A stretch of DNA of 64,000 bases from Sulfurifustis variabilis (GCF_002355415.1 NZ_AP014936.1:3695501-3759500); one strand, 5' to 3'; shown: positions 1-9,650, counted from the stretch's first letter. A program made the numbers and translations. The notes: a model not told the origin generated them from the letters alone.

Positions 1-461
1 TGGAGCCGGATGATCTCGGCGTCGGCCATCGGTACCAGGGTGAGAAAGCCGTGCACGTCTTCGGCGCCGTACCCGCGCATCCGGGCGGCGGCGCGGCAGA
101 GGCGGAACCGGATGATCCCGCCGACCGAGAGGCTCTGCGCGCGCGCCATGAGCTCCCGATGGCGGGCGTGATTCCGGTTGGCGAAAAGCTCGATGGCGTC
201 GCCGTGCACGACGAGCACGATCGCGCCGTCGAAAGGATCGGCGCCGTACAGCGTGCTCACGAAGCTCGCGCGATCCAGGACATTCGCGAGCACCGCGGGA
301 TCGCGGGAGACCACATCGTAGATCACCTTCCGGGGCGGGTACCGGGTTTCCTCCACCCGTGCCGTGCCCCACGGAGAAGCGGAGGCGGGACCGGAGTCCC
401 CCGACGACGGGACAGCGGCCAGCGCGAGCCAGACGGCGAGCAGCGTGGCGAGTAAACGCAT
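1..461 (-). CDS. DsrE-family periplasmic protein (3' end cut by window edge)
   Basis: The reading frame starts at ATG 461 and runs off the left edge after about 153 codons with no stop. A signal peptide is visible at residues 1-22 (MRLLATLLAVWLALA...). The mature part has the DsrE/DsrF-like pattern: VIYDVVSRDP, then DGAIVLVVHGDAIELFA, then IRFRLCRAAARMRGYG with one Cys, then a hydrophobic loop. Family members are small alpha/beta proteins linked to sulfur handling, but most exported ones have no known reaction. Nothing in the sequence proves sulfur transfer here. The frame lies on the same strand as the Crp/Fnr gene that ends 46 bases upstream, so co-transcription is possible. Confidence 0.7.
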   Translation of the reverse strand, partial: MRLLATLLAVWLALAAVPSSGDSGPASASPWGTARVEETRYPPRKVIYDVVSRDPAVLANVLDRASFVSTLYGADPFDGAIVLVVHGDAIELFANRNHARHRELMARAQSLSVGGIIRFRLCRAAARMRGYGAEDVHGFLTLVPMADAEIIRL

Positions 462-507
462 GGGCGACACCCCAAGCCTTAGTAATCGAGGAACAGCCCG
501 GACCGGC

Positions 508-1245
508 TCAGCCGATCGGGCGGTTCGGCGACGTGAGCTTCCGCCGGCGGAGCAGCCTCAGAAGCACGTGGAGCTTGCTGACACAGATGAAGTCGTGCGT
601 GCACCGTACGAACCCGCGTCGGCGCAAGGCGCCGAGCGTCATCCGCACCTGCGGGAGGATCGCCCCGGACAGATCCGCGAGCTCCCGCGCGCTCAGGCGG
701 AGGTGCATCGCCTCGCCGTGCCCGCACGGCGCGCCGTGGTGCACCAGAAGCTCGGCGAGAGTGGCGAGCACCCGCTGCGGCGCCGGGAGCGGCGCCAGGT
801 TCTCGATGCGGCGCGCGAGCACTTGCCGGCGAGCGCGCACGACCCGCAGCGAGCGGGTCGCGAACGGTGCACCGAGCGCGATCGCACGGCGAAACTCGGC
901 TCCCGGCACCCGGTACACGCGCGCGGGGCCCTTCGCGAAGGCCGATTCGCCCGCGCGGGCGGCGCCGTCGAGGCCGGGGCCGAAGACGTGACGCGCGCCG
1001 AGGATGGCCGAGGTGATCTCGCGCCCCCGCACGCCGGGCGCGGCGAGGCGCACGTACCCGCTCTCGACCACGTAGATGCAATCGACGTCGTCGCCGCGAC
1101 GGTATATCGGCGCGCCGTCCTCCAGATCGCGGATACGGAGCCCCGCGAACTCCTGCTTCCAGGCGTCGGGCGTCAGCGCGAGCGAAAGTACCGACGGCGC
1201 TTCGGCCTCTTCCCGTCGGACGCGCGCGGTCGCCTCGCGGGTCAC
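508..1245 (-). CDS. Crp/Fnr-family transcriptional regulator
   Basis: This 245-residue protein has a cNMP-binding-type beta barrel at about residues 30-140 (IYRRGDDVDCIYVVESGYVRL...) and a C-terminal winged helix at about 165-230 with LSARELADLSGAILPQVRMT as the recognition region. The N-terminus lacks the Cys cluster of oxygen-sensing FNR, so it is not a classical [4Fe-4S] FNR. The ligand is unknown. Its start overlaps the end of the Rnk-like gene by 4 bases (ATGA), which implies translational coupling. Confidence 0.85.
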   Translation of the reverse strand: MTREATARVRREEAEAPSVLSLALTPDAWKQEFAGLRIRDLEDGAPIYRRGDDVDCIYVVESGYVRLAAPGVRGREITSAILGARHVFGPGLDGAARAGESAFAKGPARVYRVPGAEFRRAIALGAPFATRSLRVVRARRQVLARRIENLAPLPAPQRVLATLAELLVHHGAPCGHGEAMHLRLSARELADLSGAILPQVRMTLGALRRRGFVRCTHDFICVSKLHVLLRLLRRRKLTSPNRPIG

Positions 1246-1664
1246 AGGTGGTAGTCCCCCGCCGCCTCGGGCTGGTAGAGGATCTTCTCGACCCGCATCT
1301 GCTTCTCGCCCGTCGGGACCCGCCAGACGATACGCTCATGCACGCGCGCCCCGAGCAGCGCCGCGCCCAGGGGCGCGAGCACCGAAATCCTGTCGTTCGC
1401 GGGATCGGCGTTTTCCGGGAACACGAGCGTATAGGCGTGGACCGACCCGACCTCCTCGTCGCGCAGCTCGACCTTCGAGTTCATCGTGACGATGTCCGGG
1501 GGCACCGCCCGCGTTTCCACCCGCTCGGCGCGCTCGAGCTTGGCCTCGAGCCGATCGAGATAATCCGCATCCATGTCCGAATCCCGCCGGGCGTTGACGA
1601 TGAGCTGCTGCAGGCGTGCGAGGTCGAGTCCTGAAACATAAATCTCGTGAGCGACGGTTTCCAT
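1242..1664 (-). CDS. rnk: Rnk-like nucleoside diphosphate kinase regulator (GreA/GreB C-terminal domain family)
   Basis: A 140-residue protein with a short N-terminal helical part (LARLQQLIVNARRD; DYLDRLEAKLERAE) and a C-terminal FKBP-like GreA/GreB_C domain: VTMNSKVELRDEE, then YTLVFPENAD, ISVLAPLGAALLGARVHE and ILYQPEAAGDYHL. Length and order match Rnk, which binds RNA polymerase near the secondary channel but lacks the long coiled coil of GreA. It is the first gene of a two-gene unit with the Crp/Fnr regulator. ATG 1664 follows an AGGAGAGC-type ribosome site. Confidence 0.85.
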   Translation of the reverse strand: METVAHEIYVSGLDLARLQQLIVNARRDSDMDADYLDRLEAKLERAERVETRAVPPDIVTMNSKVELRDEEVGSVHAYTLVFPENADPANDRISVLAPLGAALLGARVHERIVWRVPTGEKQMRVEKILYQPEAAGDYHL

Positions 1665-2073
1665 GCTGCTCTCCTATTACTTTTAGTAGAAATCGGCGGC
1701 GACCGCCGGGTCGGAGGAAAGGCGGGCGACGGGCTCGCCAGGAAATCGGATAGGGGGTCGCCCGGGGGCGAAGACCCCCTCAGGAATGCGTGACGGGGTC
1801 GGAACCTCGGGTGCGAACCGGCTGCGGGACTGGCGTATCCGCCGCCCGCAGCCCCGGCGCGGCGCGGGCGGGCGCGCGGGTGCAAATCAGACGATGCGCT
1901 GCAGCGACCATCGACCTTCGCCTTTCGACTTTCGCTGGAAACCCGTCAGGTCGGGGAGCCGGATTCATAATAAGTAGTTCAAGCAGCCGGGGCAAACGCG
2001 CCCGAGATGTCAGCACCGGCCGACCGACGCCCCGTGGACCCGATTGGCCGGAGATGTCTCGCGCGGTCGGTCG
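1665..2073. other. Intergenic region with a short perfect hairpin
   Basis: About 400 bases between rnk and the L,D-transpeptidase-like gene. No frame has a convincing start site or domain. An 8-bp perfect stem (AGGGGGTC/GACCCCCT, arms 1752-1759 and 1773-1780) is present without a U-tract. It may be a structured leader of rnk or a factor-assisted terminator of the gene upstream. I see no clear promoter. Confidence 0.4.
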
Positions 2074-2937
2074 TCAGCGGGAGATGCGCACGGGAACGCC
2101 ACTCGCCTCTTCGGCCGCGCGGCGCACGATGTCCCACTCGATCGCCGGCCTTCGCTCGCGCGTTGCGCGGATGACGGCCCGCACCGCGGGCGTGATGCTG
2201 CCCCGTTCGTCACCCGTGAAGGACGGGTGGCTCTCGAGGTAGAGCACTCCGTCGCGCCAGCCGGCCTTGTGGGGCTGATCGATGATCCGAACCGGCGTGC
2301 CCTCGCGCGCTTCTTCGTACAGCAGGTGAAGGTCTTCCGGTTGCAGGCCGATACATGCCGCGTTTGCACCCCCGCTCGGCTCGGGGGCGCCGATCGGCTC
2401 GATCAGACAGCCGGAAATGCCCAGACGCAGGGCCAAGTCTTCGCGCGGGCCCGCCCGGCCGGTGAGAGAAGTCCCCCTCGCCGCCGCCACCGGCGATACG
2501 CTTTCCGCGAGCCTCGCTTCGACCCGGGTGGACCCCAGCATGCGCGTCCAGTCTCTCCTGCCGAGCGCGATCGGAAACGTCATCACCTCGGCCCCGCGCC
2601 CGAGCAACGACCCGACGTAATAGTAGAGACGCCTCTCCGCGACGTTGATGACCGCGCCCTCGCGCGGCCCGTCCGGCAGTACGAACTGCGTGGGAAGCGT
2701 GATCCACGTGCCGGGATCGGGCCGCCGTGGGTCGACGCCGGCGTTCAGTCGCTCGAGTTCGTCCGCCCCGATACCGAATCGGAGGGCGATGTCCGGCAGT
2801 GTCTCCTCTCCGTGGGCCTTGACGTGCCTGATCTCGCCGACGACCTGTGTGTCCGGCCAAAGCGGAAAGGCGGCCGCGGCGACCTGGCCGGTGCACAGCC
2901 AAAGTACGGGTACGAGTAGCCCTCCGAGGGATCGCAT
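2074..2937 (-). CDS. L,D-transpeptidase-like (YkuD/ErfK) protein with degenerate active site
   Basis: The 287-residue protein starts at ATG 2937, chosen because a GGAG site lies upstream and a signal peptide begins there (residues 1-22). A LysM-like/ErfK N-terminal block follows (GEIRHVKAHGEETLPDIALRF, about 34-65, ending ITLPTQFVLPDGPREG). The YkuD fold covers about 94-240. In active enzymes the motif is HGT...S(H)GC(I/V)R. Here the His position reads RGT (about residue 154) and the Cys region reads GISGCLIEP (Cys about 177), so the Cys is kept but the catalytic His and final Arg are not evident. It may be an inactive wall-binding paralogue. The closest usual members are about 300-330 residues. 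Confidence 0.75.
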   Translation of the reverse strand: MRSLGGLLVPVLWLCTGQVAAAAFPLWPDTQVVGEIRHVKAHGEETLPDIALRFGIGADELERLNAGVDPRRPDPGTWITLPTQFVLPDGPREGAVINVAERRLYYYVGSLLGRGAEVMTFPIALGRRDWTRMLGSTRVEARLAESVSPVAAARGTSLTGRAGPREDLALRLGISGCLIEPIGAPEPSGGANAACIGLQPEDLHLLYEEAREGTPVRIIDQPHKAGWRDGVLYLESHPSFTGDERGSITPAVRAVIRATRERRPAIEWDIVRRAAEEASGVPVRISR

Positions 2938-3078
2938 AAAGACTCCATTCCGCGCGAGGCGAAGCGTCCTGCCCGCTCCCGATTCTGCCACCGAACCGTT
3001 GCGCTTCCGATACGGGGTTGCGCTAAGACCACACGCGCGCGAAATCCCTCGTTACCTCGACGGGCACGCCTGCGCGCC

Positions 3079-3765
3079 TCAGAAGAACACGTCTTCCCGC
3101 ATGCGGGTCTGCAGCGTCTTGGGCGTCGCGAAGAAATAGCGGAAGGCCGCGGAAACCGTCCCGTCGGTTTCATCGCCGTCCGTGTAGTCGAAGCGCAGGC
3201 TGGCACGCTGGTCGAAGACGTCGGGCTGGACCTCGAGGCCGACGGTGTAGGTGTCGTTGGCGTCGTCGAACCCGAGGGCGCCGAACAGGCGGACGTCGGG
3301 CTGAACGTACCAAGCCGCTCCCGCGCTCCCGATGCTGTCCTCGCGGAGCCGGCCGGGATCGACGTCAAGGTGCGCCCAAGAGGCGAACACGTCGGCGTTG
3401 CCCAGGTAGACCGCGCCGCGCACTTCCCAGGTGGTCAGCTCGACATCCCGGTCGTCCACGTCGAGCTCCTCGAAGGAGCCGACGACGCCGACGTGGCCGA
3501 TCTGGAAGTCCCGGGCGAAAAGGCCGGCAAAGTAGCCGTAGCCGTCGGTGTCGTCGTCCTCGACGAGGGAGACACCGAGGACGGCTCCCAACAGGTCGCC
3601 GATGGGCAGGTTGATGTTCGCGGCCGCATCGATCGTGCCGCCCTCGGTGTAGCGGAACGCGCCTTCGCCGTTCGTCTCGGAGACGGCGCGGTTGCCCTGC
3701 GCGAGAGCGGTGGAAACGGCTGGGAGCAGGCAGAGAGCGAATAGAGAAGCGACGGCTCGTTTCAT
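3079..3765 (-). CDS. Secreted beta-rich protein, probable outer-membrane barrel of unknown function
   Basis: The 228-residue product has a clear signal peptide (MKRAVASLFALCLLPAVSTALA) behind a GGAGGTGTA ribosome site. The remainder alternates short amphipathic strands with Asp/Gly turns (VGVVGSFEELDVDDRDVEL, WYVQPDVRLFGALGFDD, ASLRFDYTDGDETDGTVSAAFRYFF), as in small outer-membrane barrels, but it does not end in a typical C-terminal Phe strand signal because a polar tail follows. Very acidic. No specific family recognised. Confidence 0.65.
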   Translation of the reverse strand: MKRAVASLFALCLLPAVSTALAQGNRAVSETNGEGAFRYTEGGTIDAAANINLPIGDLLGAVLGVSLVEDDDTDGYGYFAGLFARDFQIGHVGVVGSFEELDVDDRDVELTTWEVRGAVYLGNADVFASWAHLDVDPGRLREDSIGSAGAAWYVQPDVRLFGALGFDDANDTYTVGLEVQPDVFDQRASLRFDYTDGDETDGTVSAAFRYFFATPKTLQTRMREDVFF

Positions 3766-3870
3766 TACACCTCCGTTATTGTTGTGCCACGTGGTCGCAG
3801 CCCGGACGGGGTTGCGGTCACCCGAAGCCCTTGCTGTCCTTTCCGAGAAATGCGGCGGCAGTCTGACGAA

Positions 3871-5382
3871 TCAGCTCAGGAACAGCTTGTACGCCTGGTT
3901 TCGGGTCTCGTCGGCGTACTCGTAGCCGAGGCTGTCGAGGAACGCCTGGAACTTGCGCTTGTCCGCGGGCGGCACCTGCATCCCGACGAGCACGCGGCCG
4001 AAATCGGCGCCGTGCGAACGGTAGTGGAAGAGCGAGATGTTCCAGCGCCCGCCCATCTTGTCGAGGAAGTTCATCAGCGCGCCGGGGCGCTCGGGGAACT
4101 CGAAGCGGTAGATGATCTCGTCCACCGCGTTCGGCGCGCGGCCGCCGACGAGGTGGCGAATGTGCAGCTTCGCCATCTCGTTGTCGGTCATGTCGAGCAC
4201 GGGGTAGCCCTGTGTCTTGAGGGCCTTCATCAGGCGCTTTCCCTCCGCGGGGGTGCCCGTCTGCACGCCGACGAAGATGTGCGCGGCCTTGGGGTCGTCG
4301 TATCGGTAGTTGAACTCGGTGATCGAGTGGTCGCCCACGATGGTGCAGAACCGCTTGAGCGCGCCCGGCCGTTCGGGGATCGTCACGGCGAAGATCGACT
4401 CGCGCCGCTCGCCGATGTCGGCGCGCTCGGAGACGTAGCGCAGCCGGTCGAAGTTGATGTTGGCGCCGGAAGCGATGGTCACGAGATGCCTGCCCTTCAG
4501 CCTGTTGGTCTCGACGTAGCGCTTGAGGCCGGCGTAGCCCAGCGCCCCGGCGGGCTCCAGGATGGAGCGGCGGTCCTCGAAGATCTCCTTGATGGCGCCG
4601 CAGATCTCGTCGTTCGATACGATCACCATCTCGTCCACGAACTTGCGACAGATCCTCAGGGTCTCCCGGCCGACCTGGCGCACGGCGACGCCGTCCGCGA
4701 AGAGGTTCACGTGATCGAGCGTGACGCGCTTGCCGGTCTTGAGGGAGCGCTCCATCGCGTCCGCGCCCTCGGGCTCGACGCCGATGATTTTCACCTCCGG
4801 ACGGAGCTGCTTGATGTAGAGCGCGATCCCGGCGATCAGGCCGCCGCCGCCGACCGGCACGAACACCGCGTCGAGGGCGCCCTGGTGCTGGGTCAGGATC
4901 TCGAAACCGATGGTGCCCTGCCCGGCGATCACGTCCGGATCGTCGTACGGGTGCACGAACGTGAGGCCGCGCTCGCGCGCGAGGCCCGTCGCGTGGGCGT
5001 ACGCGGCGTCGTAGTTGTCGCCGTGCAGCACCACCTGGCCGCCGAGGTTCGCCACCGCGTTCACTTTGATCTCGGGGGTCGTGCGCGGCATGACGATCAC
5101 GGCCTTGGCGCCGAGCTTCTTGCCCGCGAGCGCCACGCCCTGCGCATGGTTGCCGGCGGAGGCCGTGACCACGCCCTTCCGGAGCTCGGCGCGCGAGAGC
5201 CGGGCCATCCGGTTGTAGGCCCCGCGGCACTTGAAGGAGAACACCGGCTGCTCGTCCTCGCGCTTCAGCCAGACGTGGTTGTGCAACCGCTTCGAAAGGA
5301 TCGGCGCGTGCTCGAGCGGAGTTTCCCTTGCGACGTCGTAGACCCGCGCGTTGAGAATTCGCTTCAGATACTGTTGCGGCAA
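3871..5382 (-). CDS. ilvA: Threonine ammonia-lyase (threonine deaminase), biosynthetic
   Basis: IlvA converts L-threonine to 2-oxobutanoate in isoleucine synthesis. The start is set at TTG 5382 because an AAAGG site lies 7 bases upstream and the residues LPQQYLKRILNARVYDVA match the usual IlvA start. ATGs further upstream would overlap rpiA. The product has 503 residues, close to the 514 of E. coli. PLP-binding Lys is in SFKCRGAYN (about residue 51), the phosphate loop is GGGGLIAG, and SGANINF follows. Two C-terminal ACT-like regulatory repeats (about 325-500: AVTIPERPGALKRF and YRFEFPERPGALMNF) point to feedback control by isoleucine/valine. It is divergent from rpiA. Confidence 0.95.
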   Translation of the reverse strand: MPQQYLKRILNARVYDVARETPLEHAPILSKRLHNHVWLKREDEQPVFSFKCRGAYNRMARLSRAELRKGVVTASAGNHAQGVALAGKKLGAKAVIVMPRTTPEIKVNAVANLGGQVVLHGDNYDAAYAHATGLARERGLTFVHPYDDPDVIAGQGTIGFEILTQHQGALDAVFVPVGGGGLIAGIALYIKQLRPEVKIIGVEPEGADAMERSLKTGKRVTLDHVNLFADGVAVRQVGRETLRICRKFVDEMVIVSNDEICGAIKEIFEDRRSILEPAGALGYAGLKRYVETNRLKGRHLVTIASGANINFDRLRYVSERADIGERRESIFAVTIPERPGALKRFCTIVGDHSITEFNYRYDDPKAAHIFVGVQTGTPAEGKRLMKALKTQGYPVLDMTDNEMAKLHIRHLVGGRAPNAVDEIIYRFEFPERPGALMNFLDKMGGRWNISLFHYRSHGADFGRVLVGMQVPPADKRKFQAFLDSLGYEYADETRNQAYKLFLS

Positions 5383-5515
5383 GTGTGAACCTTTCCAGCC
5401 CTCTCTCCCCGGCTGGCGGCGATGAATCCAACGTGGATGACGCGCTAAATCTAACATCCATTCTTTATAAATACAGCGGGAGCCGGTATTCTCGCGCCAT
5501 GTTCGAGACGCACGC

Positions 5516-6172
5516 ATGAAACCCGACGACAAGAAAAAAGCGGCCGCCGAGGCCGCCCTCGTTTACGTGGAATCCGGCTGGGTGATCGGCGTCGGTACGG
5601 GCTCGACCGCCAACCATTTCATCGACCTGCTCGCCCGAATCAAGAACAGGATCGAGGGTGCGGTCGCGAGCTCCAGGGCCACCGAGGAGCGCCTGAGGAA
5701 GCACGGCATCAACGTGCTCGACCTCAATGCCACCGGAAATCTCCCCGTCTACGTGGACGGGGCGGACGAAGCGACCCGGCACCTTCATCTCATCAAGGGC
5801 GGCGGCGGCGCGCTCACCCGGGAGAAGATCGTCGCCGCGGCGAGCGCGAAATTCGTCTGCATCGCGGACGACTCCAAGCTCGTCGACGTGCTCGGGCGCT
5901 TCCCCCTGCCGATCGAGGTCATTCCCATGGCCCGCTCGTACGTCGGCCGGCGGATCGTGGCGCACGGGGGCGAGCCCCAGCTTCGGGCGGGCTTCACCAC
6001 CGACAACGGCAACCTGATCCTCGACGTGCACAATCTCGAGATCCTGAACCCCGTCGAGCTCGAGGGAGAGCTCGATCACATCGCCGGCGCGGTGACGAAC
6101 GGACTCTTCGCCCGCCGTCCGGCCGACGTGCTGCTCCTGGGGACCGACAGCGGCGTCGACAAGATCGAGTAG
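5516..6172 (+). CDS. rpiA: Ribose-5-phosphate isomerase A
   Basis: A 218-residue cytosolic enzyme interconverting ribose 5-phosphate and ribulose 5-phosphate. Diagnostic motifs are [12 protein letters not shown] (phosphate loop), [29 protein letters not shown] and [10 protein letters not shown], in the normal order and spacing for RpiA. The ribosome site is weak. The divergent promoter region shared with ilvA is only 133 bases. It is followed 15 bases later by the beta-CASP gene, probably in one transcript. Confidence 0.96.
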   Translation: MKPDDKKKAAAEAALVYVESGWVIGVGTGSTANHFIDLLARIKNRIEGAVASSRATEERLRKHGINVLDLNATGNLPVYVDGADEATRHLHLIKGGGGALTREKIVAAASAKFVCIADDSKLVDVLGRFPLPIEVIPMARSYVGRRIVAHGGEPQLRAGFTTDNGNLILDVHNLEILNPVELEGELDHIAGAVTNGLFARRPADVLLLGTDSGVDKIE

Positions 6173-6187
6173 CGCGCGTCGCGCCGG

Positions 6188-7567
6188 ATGGCGACCCTCA
6201 CGTTCTTCGGCGCGGCCCGGCAGGTCACCGGCTCGTGCTACCTCCTCGATGACGGCAAGTACCGCGTGCTGCTCGAGTGCGGGCTGTTCCAGGGTCCGCC
6301 CGACGTCGAGCGGCTGAACGAGCGGCCGTTCCCCTTCGATCCGAAGACGATCCACGCGGTCGTCCTGTCCCACGCGCACCTCGACCACTCGGGCCTCCTG
6401 CCCCGGCTGGTGCGCGACGGCTTCCGCGGCCCGATCTACGCCACCCCTCCGACCGGCGACCTGCTCGAGATCATGCTGAAGGACGCGGCCTTTTTGCAGG
6501 AACGCGACGCCGAGTGGGAGAACCAGCGCCGCCGGCGCCAGGGCCGGGAGGCGGCGGAGCCGCTCTACACGATCGCCGACGTCGAGCGCGCGCTCGCGCA
6601 GTGCCGCTGCCTGCCTTACGGCGAGCGCTTCGAGGTCGCCGGCGGTTTCTCCGCGCGCTTTCGCGACGCCGGCCATATCCTCGGCTCGGCGATCGTCGAG
6701 ATCGGGATCGGCTCGCGCAGGCTCGTCTTCTCCGGCGATCTCGGCAACAGCGCGACGCCGATCATGCCGGAGCCCGAGCGCGTGGAGGCCGCGGACGTGC
6801 TGCTGCTCGAATCGACCTACGGCGACCGCGACCATCGCCCGATCGATGCGACGCTGAGAGAGTTCGAGGAGATCCTCGAGGGCGCGGCGGCGGACGGCGG
6901 CAACGTCGTGATCCCGGCGTTCGCCGTGGGGCGCACGCAGGAGCTGCTCTACTACCTCGGCGAGCTGCACGAGGCCGGGCGACTCAAGCAGCAGCGCATC
7001 TTCCTCGACAGCCCGATGGCGATCGCGGCCACCGAGGTGCACCAGCGTTACGAGTCGCTCCTGAACGGCAGGATCCCCGGCACCTGGTCGCACGGCGGTC
7101 GGCACAAGGTACTGCCGCCGTTGCAGTACACGCGCTCGCCCGAGGAGTCGATGGCGATCAACCGGATCGCGGGCGGCGCCATCATCATCGCCGGCAGCGG
7201 CATGTGCACGGGCGGGCGGATACGCCACCATCTGAAGCACAACCTCTGGCGGCGCGAGGCGCGCATCGTGATCGTCGGGTTCCAGGCGCAGGGCACGCCG
7301 GGCCGGGAGCTGGTCGACGGGGCGAAACGCCTGCACCTGCTCGGCGAGGACCTCGCGGTGAACGCGAGCATCCACACCCTCGGCGGATTCTCCGCCCACG
7401 CCGGACAGTCGCAGCTCCTCGCCTGGGCGGACGGCTTTGCGCGGCGCCCCCGGCTCTACCTGGTCCACGGCGAACCGGACAAGATGACGGTCCTTCGGGC
7501 GAAGCTCGAGGAGCGGCTGCGCTGGACCGCCGAGATCCCCCAAGCCAACCAGACAATCGAGGTCTGA
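6188..7567 (+). CDS. MBL-fold beta-CASP RNA-processing exo/endonuclease family protein
   Basis: The 459-residue protein has the metallo-beta-lactamase zinc motif SHAHLDHSGLLPRL (about residue 60), a second His in AGHILGSA, and the beta-CASP/RMMBL parts: GNVVIPAFAVGRTQELLYYL, IFLDSPMAIAAT, IIIAGSGMCTGGRIRHHL and the C-terminal FSAHAGQSQLL and VHGEPDKM. These match the YsgA/CPSF73-like bacterial branch, which acts on RNA; a DNA role cannot be excluded. Full length for the family. It lies downstream of rpiA. The 295 bases after it (to 7862) hold no supported gene. Confidence 0.88.
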   Translation: MATLTFFGAARQVTGSCYLLDDGKYRVLLECGLFQGPPDVERLNERPFPFDPKTIHAVVLSHAHLDHSGLLPRLVRDGFRGPIYATPPTGDLLEIMLKDAAFLQERDAEWENQRRRRQGREAAEPLYTIADVERALAQCRCLPYGERFEVAGGFSARFRDAGHILGSAIVEIGIGSRRLVFSGDLGNSATPIMPEPERVEAADVLLLESTYGDRDHRPIDATLREFEEILEGAAADGGNVVIPAFAVGRTQELLYYLGELHEAGRLKQQRIFLDSPMAIAATEVHQRYESLLNGRIPGTWSHGGRHKVLPPLQYTRSPEESMAINRIAGGAIIIAGSGMCTGGRIRHHLKHNLWRREARIVIVGFQAQGTPGRELVDGAKRLHLLGEDLAVNASIHTLGGFSAHAGQSQLLAWADGFARRPRLYLVHGEPDKMTVLRAKLEERLRWTAEIPQANQTIEV

Positions 7568-7862
7568 CGTCGACAAGGTCGACGCGCTGCGGCGTCGTCC
7601 GCGGAGAAGGGATATCGGCCTCGACGCGACCCCGATGCACGCACGGCCGCTCGACCCCTTGCCGGGGTCGCGGACGGGCACGCCGAGCGCCCGTTACACG
7701 CGGGCCCATGACCCCGATCCTTCTGTTCCTGCGGTATCGCAGCGTGGCGTAAATCTTGCATCTTTAATGAGTTAGCAAGAGCGACAGGGGGACCGATGAC
7801 TGCATCCACCACGGACGCCGAGCGAGCTCGGCCCGACCGGGCCGGCCGCGCGCGAGGCCGGC

Positions 7863-9650
7863 GTGTCCCCTGCTGACCGCGCACCCCGCGCCGATCCCGG
7901 CATGGACGCCGCTTCCGCTTCCGCGACACCCGAGCACCGGCTTCGCCCGGATTTGCCGCTCATCGTGCTCGTCGCCGCCCTGCTCTTCGCCGGCTCGAGC
8001 GCGCACACCTGGTACAGCGCCAGAACCGCCGCCGAAGTCGCGACCGGCGCCATCGAGGACCGGGCTCTAAGGCAGGCGGACGAGCTCGCGCACGCCGCCC
8101 GATCCCTGGCGACCGACGAACGGGCGGCCGGGCTCGACATGCTGCTCGATACCGCGACCGCCGGCGATCGCGGCGCGCGGCGCGTGCTGCTCCTGGACCG
8201 CGATGCGCGCGTCGTGGCCGATGCCGGCGCGGACGCGCGGGCGACCCCGGCCGCCTCGCTCGTTCCCCCTTCCGCGCCCGGGCTCCATGTCGCCCGGACG
8301 GGCAACCGCCTGGTCGTCTGGCGATCCCTGGGCGAACCGGCGGGGAGCTGGCTGCGGCTGGAGTACGCCATGGACGGGGTCTGGGAGCTCCACGCCCGCG
8401 TCGCGCGAGCGAGCCTGCTCCTCGGTCTCGCCTCCACCGCGCTCGGCGTGCTCGTCCTGATGGCGTACCTGAAACGCACCTGGCCGGCCGGCCGCGATCG
8501 CGCGGGGCAGGGCCGATCGCTCGAGATCGAGTCGCTCGGCCAGGCGTTGCGCGAGGTGTCGTCCAAGGTGCGGGAGCAGGAGGCGGTCCTCACGGCGGTG
8601 ACGAAGCGGCTCGAGGCCGTGCTTCAGCACGTGATCGACGGCATCATCACGCTCGACGAGCACGGGCGCGTCGAGAGCGCGAACCTCGCGGCGGCGCACG
8701 TCTTCCAGTACGCGCCCGAGGAGCTGGTCGGGCTCCCCTTCGATCGCCTGGTGCCCGACTTCCCGCTCGCCCACCAGGACGAACGGGACGCCGACCCCGC
8801 GCCGCCGCTCGCCAGCGGCCTGCGGCTCGAGGTGAGCGCGCTCCGCAAGGACGGGTCGGCGTTCCCGCTCACCCTCGGCCTCACCGAGATGCGGCTGGAC
8901 GGCCGCCGGCTGCTCGTCGGCACCGTGCGCGACATCACCGAGCAGAAGCGGCTGGACCGCATGAAGACGGACTTCATCGCGGCGGTAAGCCACGAGCTGC
9001 GTACGCCGCTCACGGCGATTCACGGTTCCCTCGAGCTGCTCGCGGGCGGCGAAGTCGAGGGGATCTCCGGCAAGGGCCGGGAGCTCGCGCACATCGCCTA
9101 CAAGAACAGCGGGCGGCTGACGCGACTGGTGAACGACATTCTGGACTTCGAGGCGATGGAGGCCGGCACGATGCGCTTCGAGGTGAGCGTCGTCGAGCTC
9201 ATGCCCATCGTGCACGAGGCGATCGAGGTCAGCCGCCCGCAGGCGCGCCAGAAGCAGGTGGAGCTCGCGCTGACCGCCGCCGCGACCGGCGCCCGCGTCA
9301 TGGTGGACCCGGAGCGGCTGCAGCGGGCCATCGCGAATCTCCTCGCCAATGCCATCCGCCTCTCGCCGCCGAGCGACCGGGTCGAAATCGCCGTCACCCC
9401 CGTCGAGGGACGGCTACGCATCGCCGTCAGCGACCGTGGCCCGGGGATCCCGGAGGAGTACCGCCCGCATCTGTTCGAGAAGTTCGTGCAGATCGACGGC
9501 GCCGATTTCCGCTACAAGGCGGGCGCCGGCCTCGGGCTCGCGATCGTGCGCACGATCGTCGAGCGCCTCGGCGGCACGGTGGACTATACGAGCGAGCCCG
9601 ACGTGCGCACGACCTTCGTGATCGAGCTGCCCGAGGTGGCGCGCGCCTGA
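7863..9650 (+). CDS. PAS-domain membrane sensor histidine kinase
   Basis: The 595-residue protein starts at GTG 7863 (GAGG upstream; ATG 7902 is an alternative). Transmembrane segments at about 31-48 and 183-203 bracket a periplasmic domain of about 130 residues. A PAS domain spans about 245-360 (LQHVIDGIITLDEHGRVESAN), followed by HisKA with FIAAVSHELRTPLT (His about 377) and HATPase_c with NLLANAIRLSPP (N box), DRGPGIP (G1) and GAGLGLAIVR (G2). No partner response regulator is adjacent, so it is an orphan by position. Confidence 0.92.
   Translation: MSPADRAPRADPGMDAASASATPEHRLRPDLPLIVLVAALLFAGSSAHTWYSARTAAEVATGAIEDRALRQADELAHAARSLATDERAAGLDMLLDTATAGDRGARRVLLLDRDARVVADAGADARATPAASLVPPSAPGLHVARTGNRLVVWRSLGEPAGSWLRLEYAMDGVWELHARVARASLLLGLASTALGVLVLMAYLKRTWPAGRDRAGQGRSLEIESLGQALREVSSKVREQEAVLTAVTKRLEAVLQHVIDGIITLDEHGRVESANLAAAHVFQYAPEELVGLPFDRLVPDFPLAHQDERDADPAPPLASGLRLEVSALRKDGSAFPLTLGLTEMRLDGRRLLVGTVRDITEQKRLDRMKTDFIAAVSHELRTPLTAIHGSLELLAGGEVEGISGKGRELAHIAYKNSGRLTRLVNDILDFEAMEAGTMRFEVSVVELMPIVHEAIEVSRPQARQKQVELALTAAATGARVMVDPERLQRAIANLLANAIRLSPPSDRVEIAVTPVEGRLRIAVSDRGPGIPEEYRPHLFEKFVQIDGADFRYKAGAGLGLAIVRTIVERLGGTVDYTSEPDVRTTFVIELPEVARA

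Noticed and set aside
3784-5388. Long plus-strand open frame opposite ilvA
   Set aside because: High-GC antisense shadow: no family motifs, and ilvA on the other strand is certain.
5383-5515. Upstream ATG codons that would lengthen IlvA by up to 50 residues
   Set aside because: They overlap rpiA or its promoter region and have no ribosome site; TTG 5382 matches the family start.
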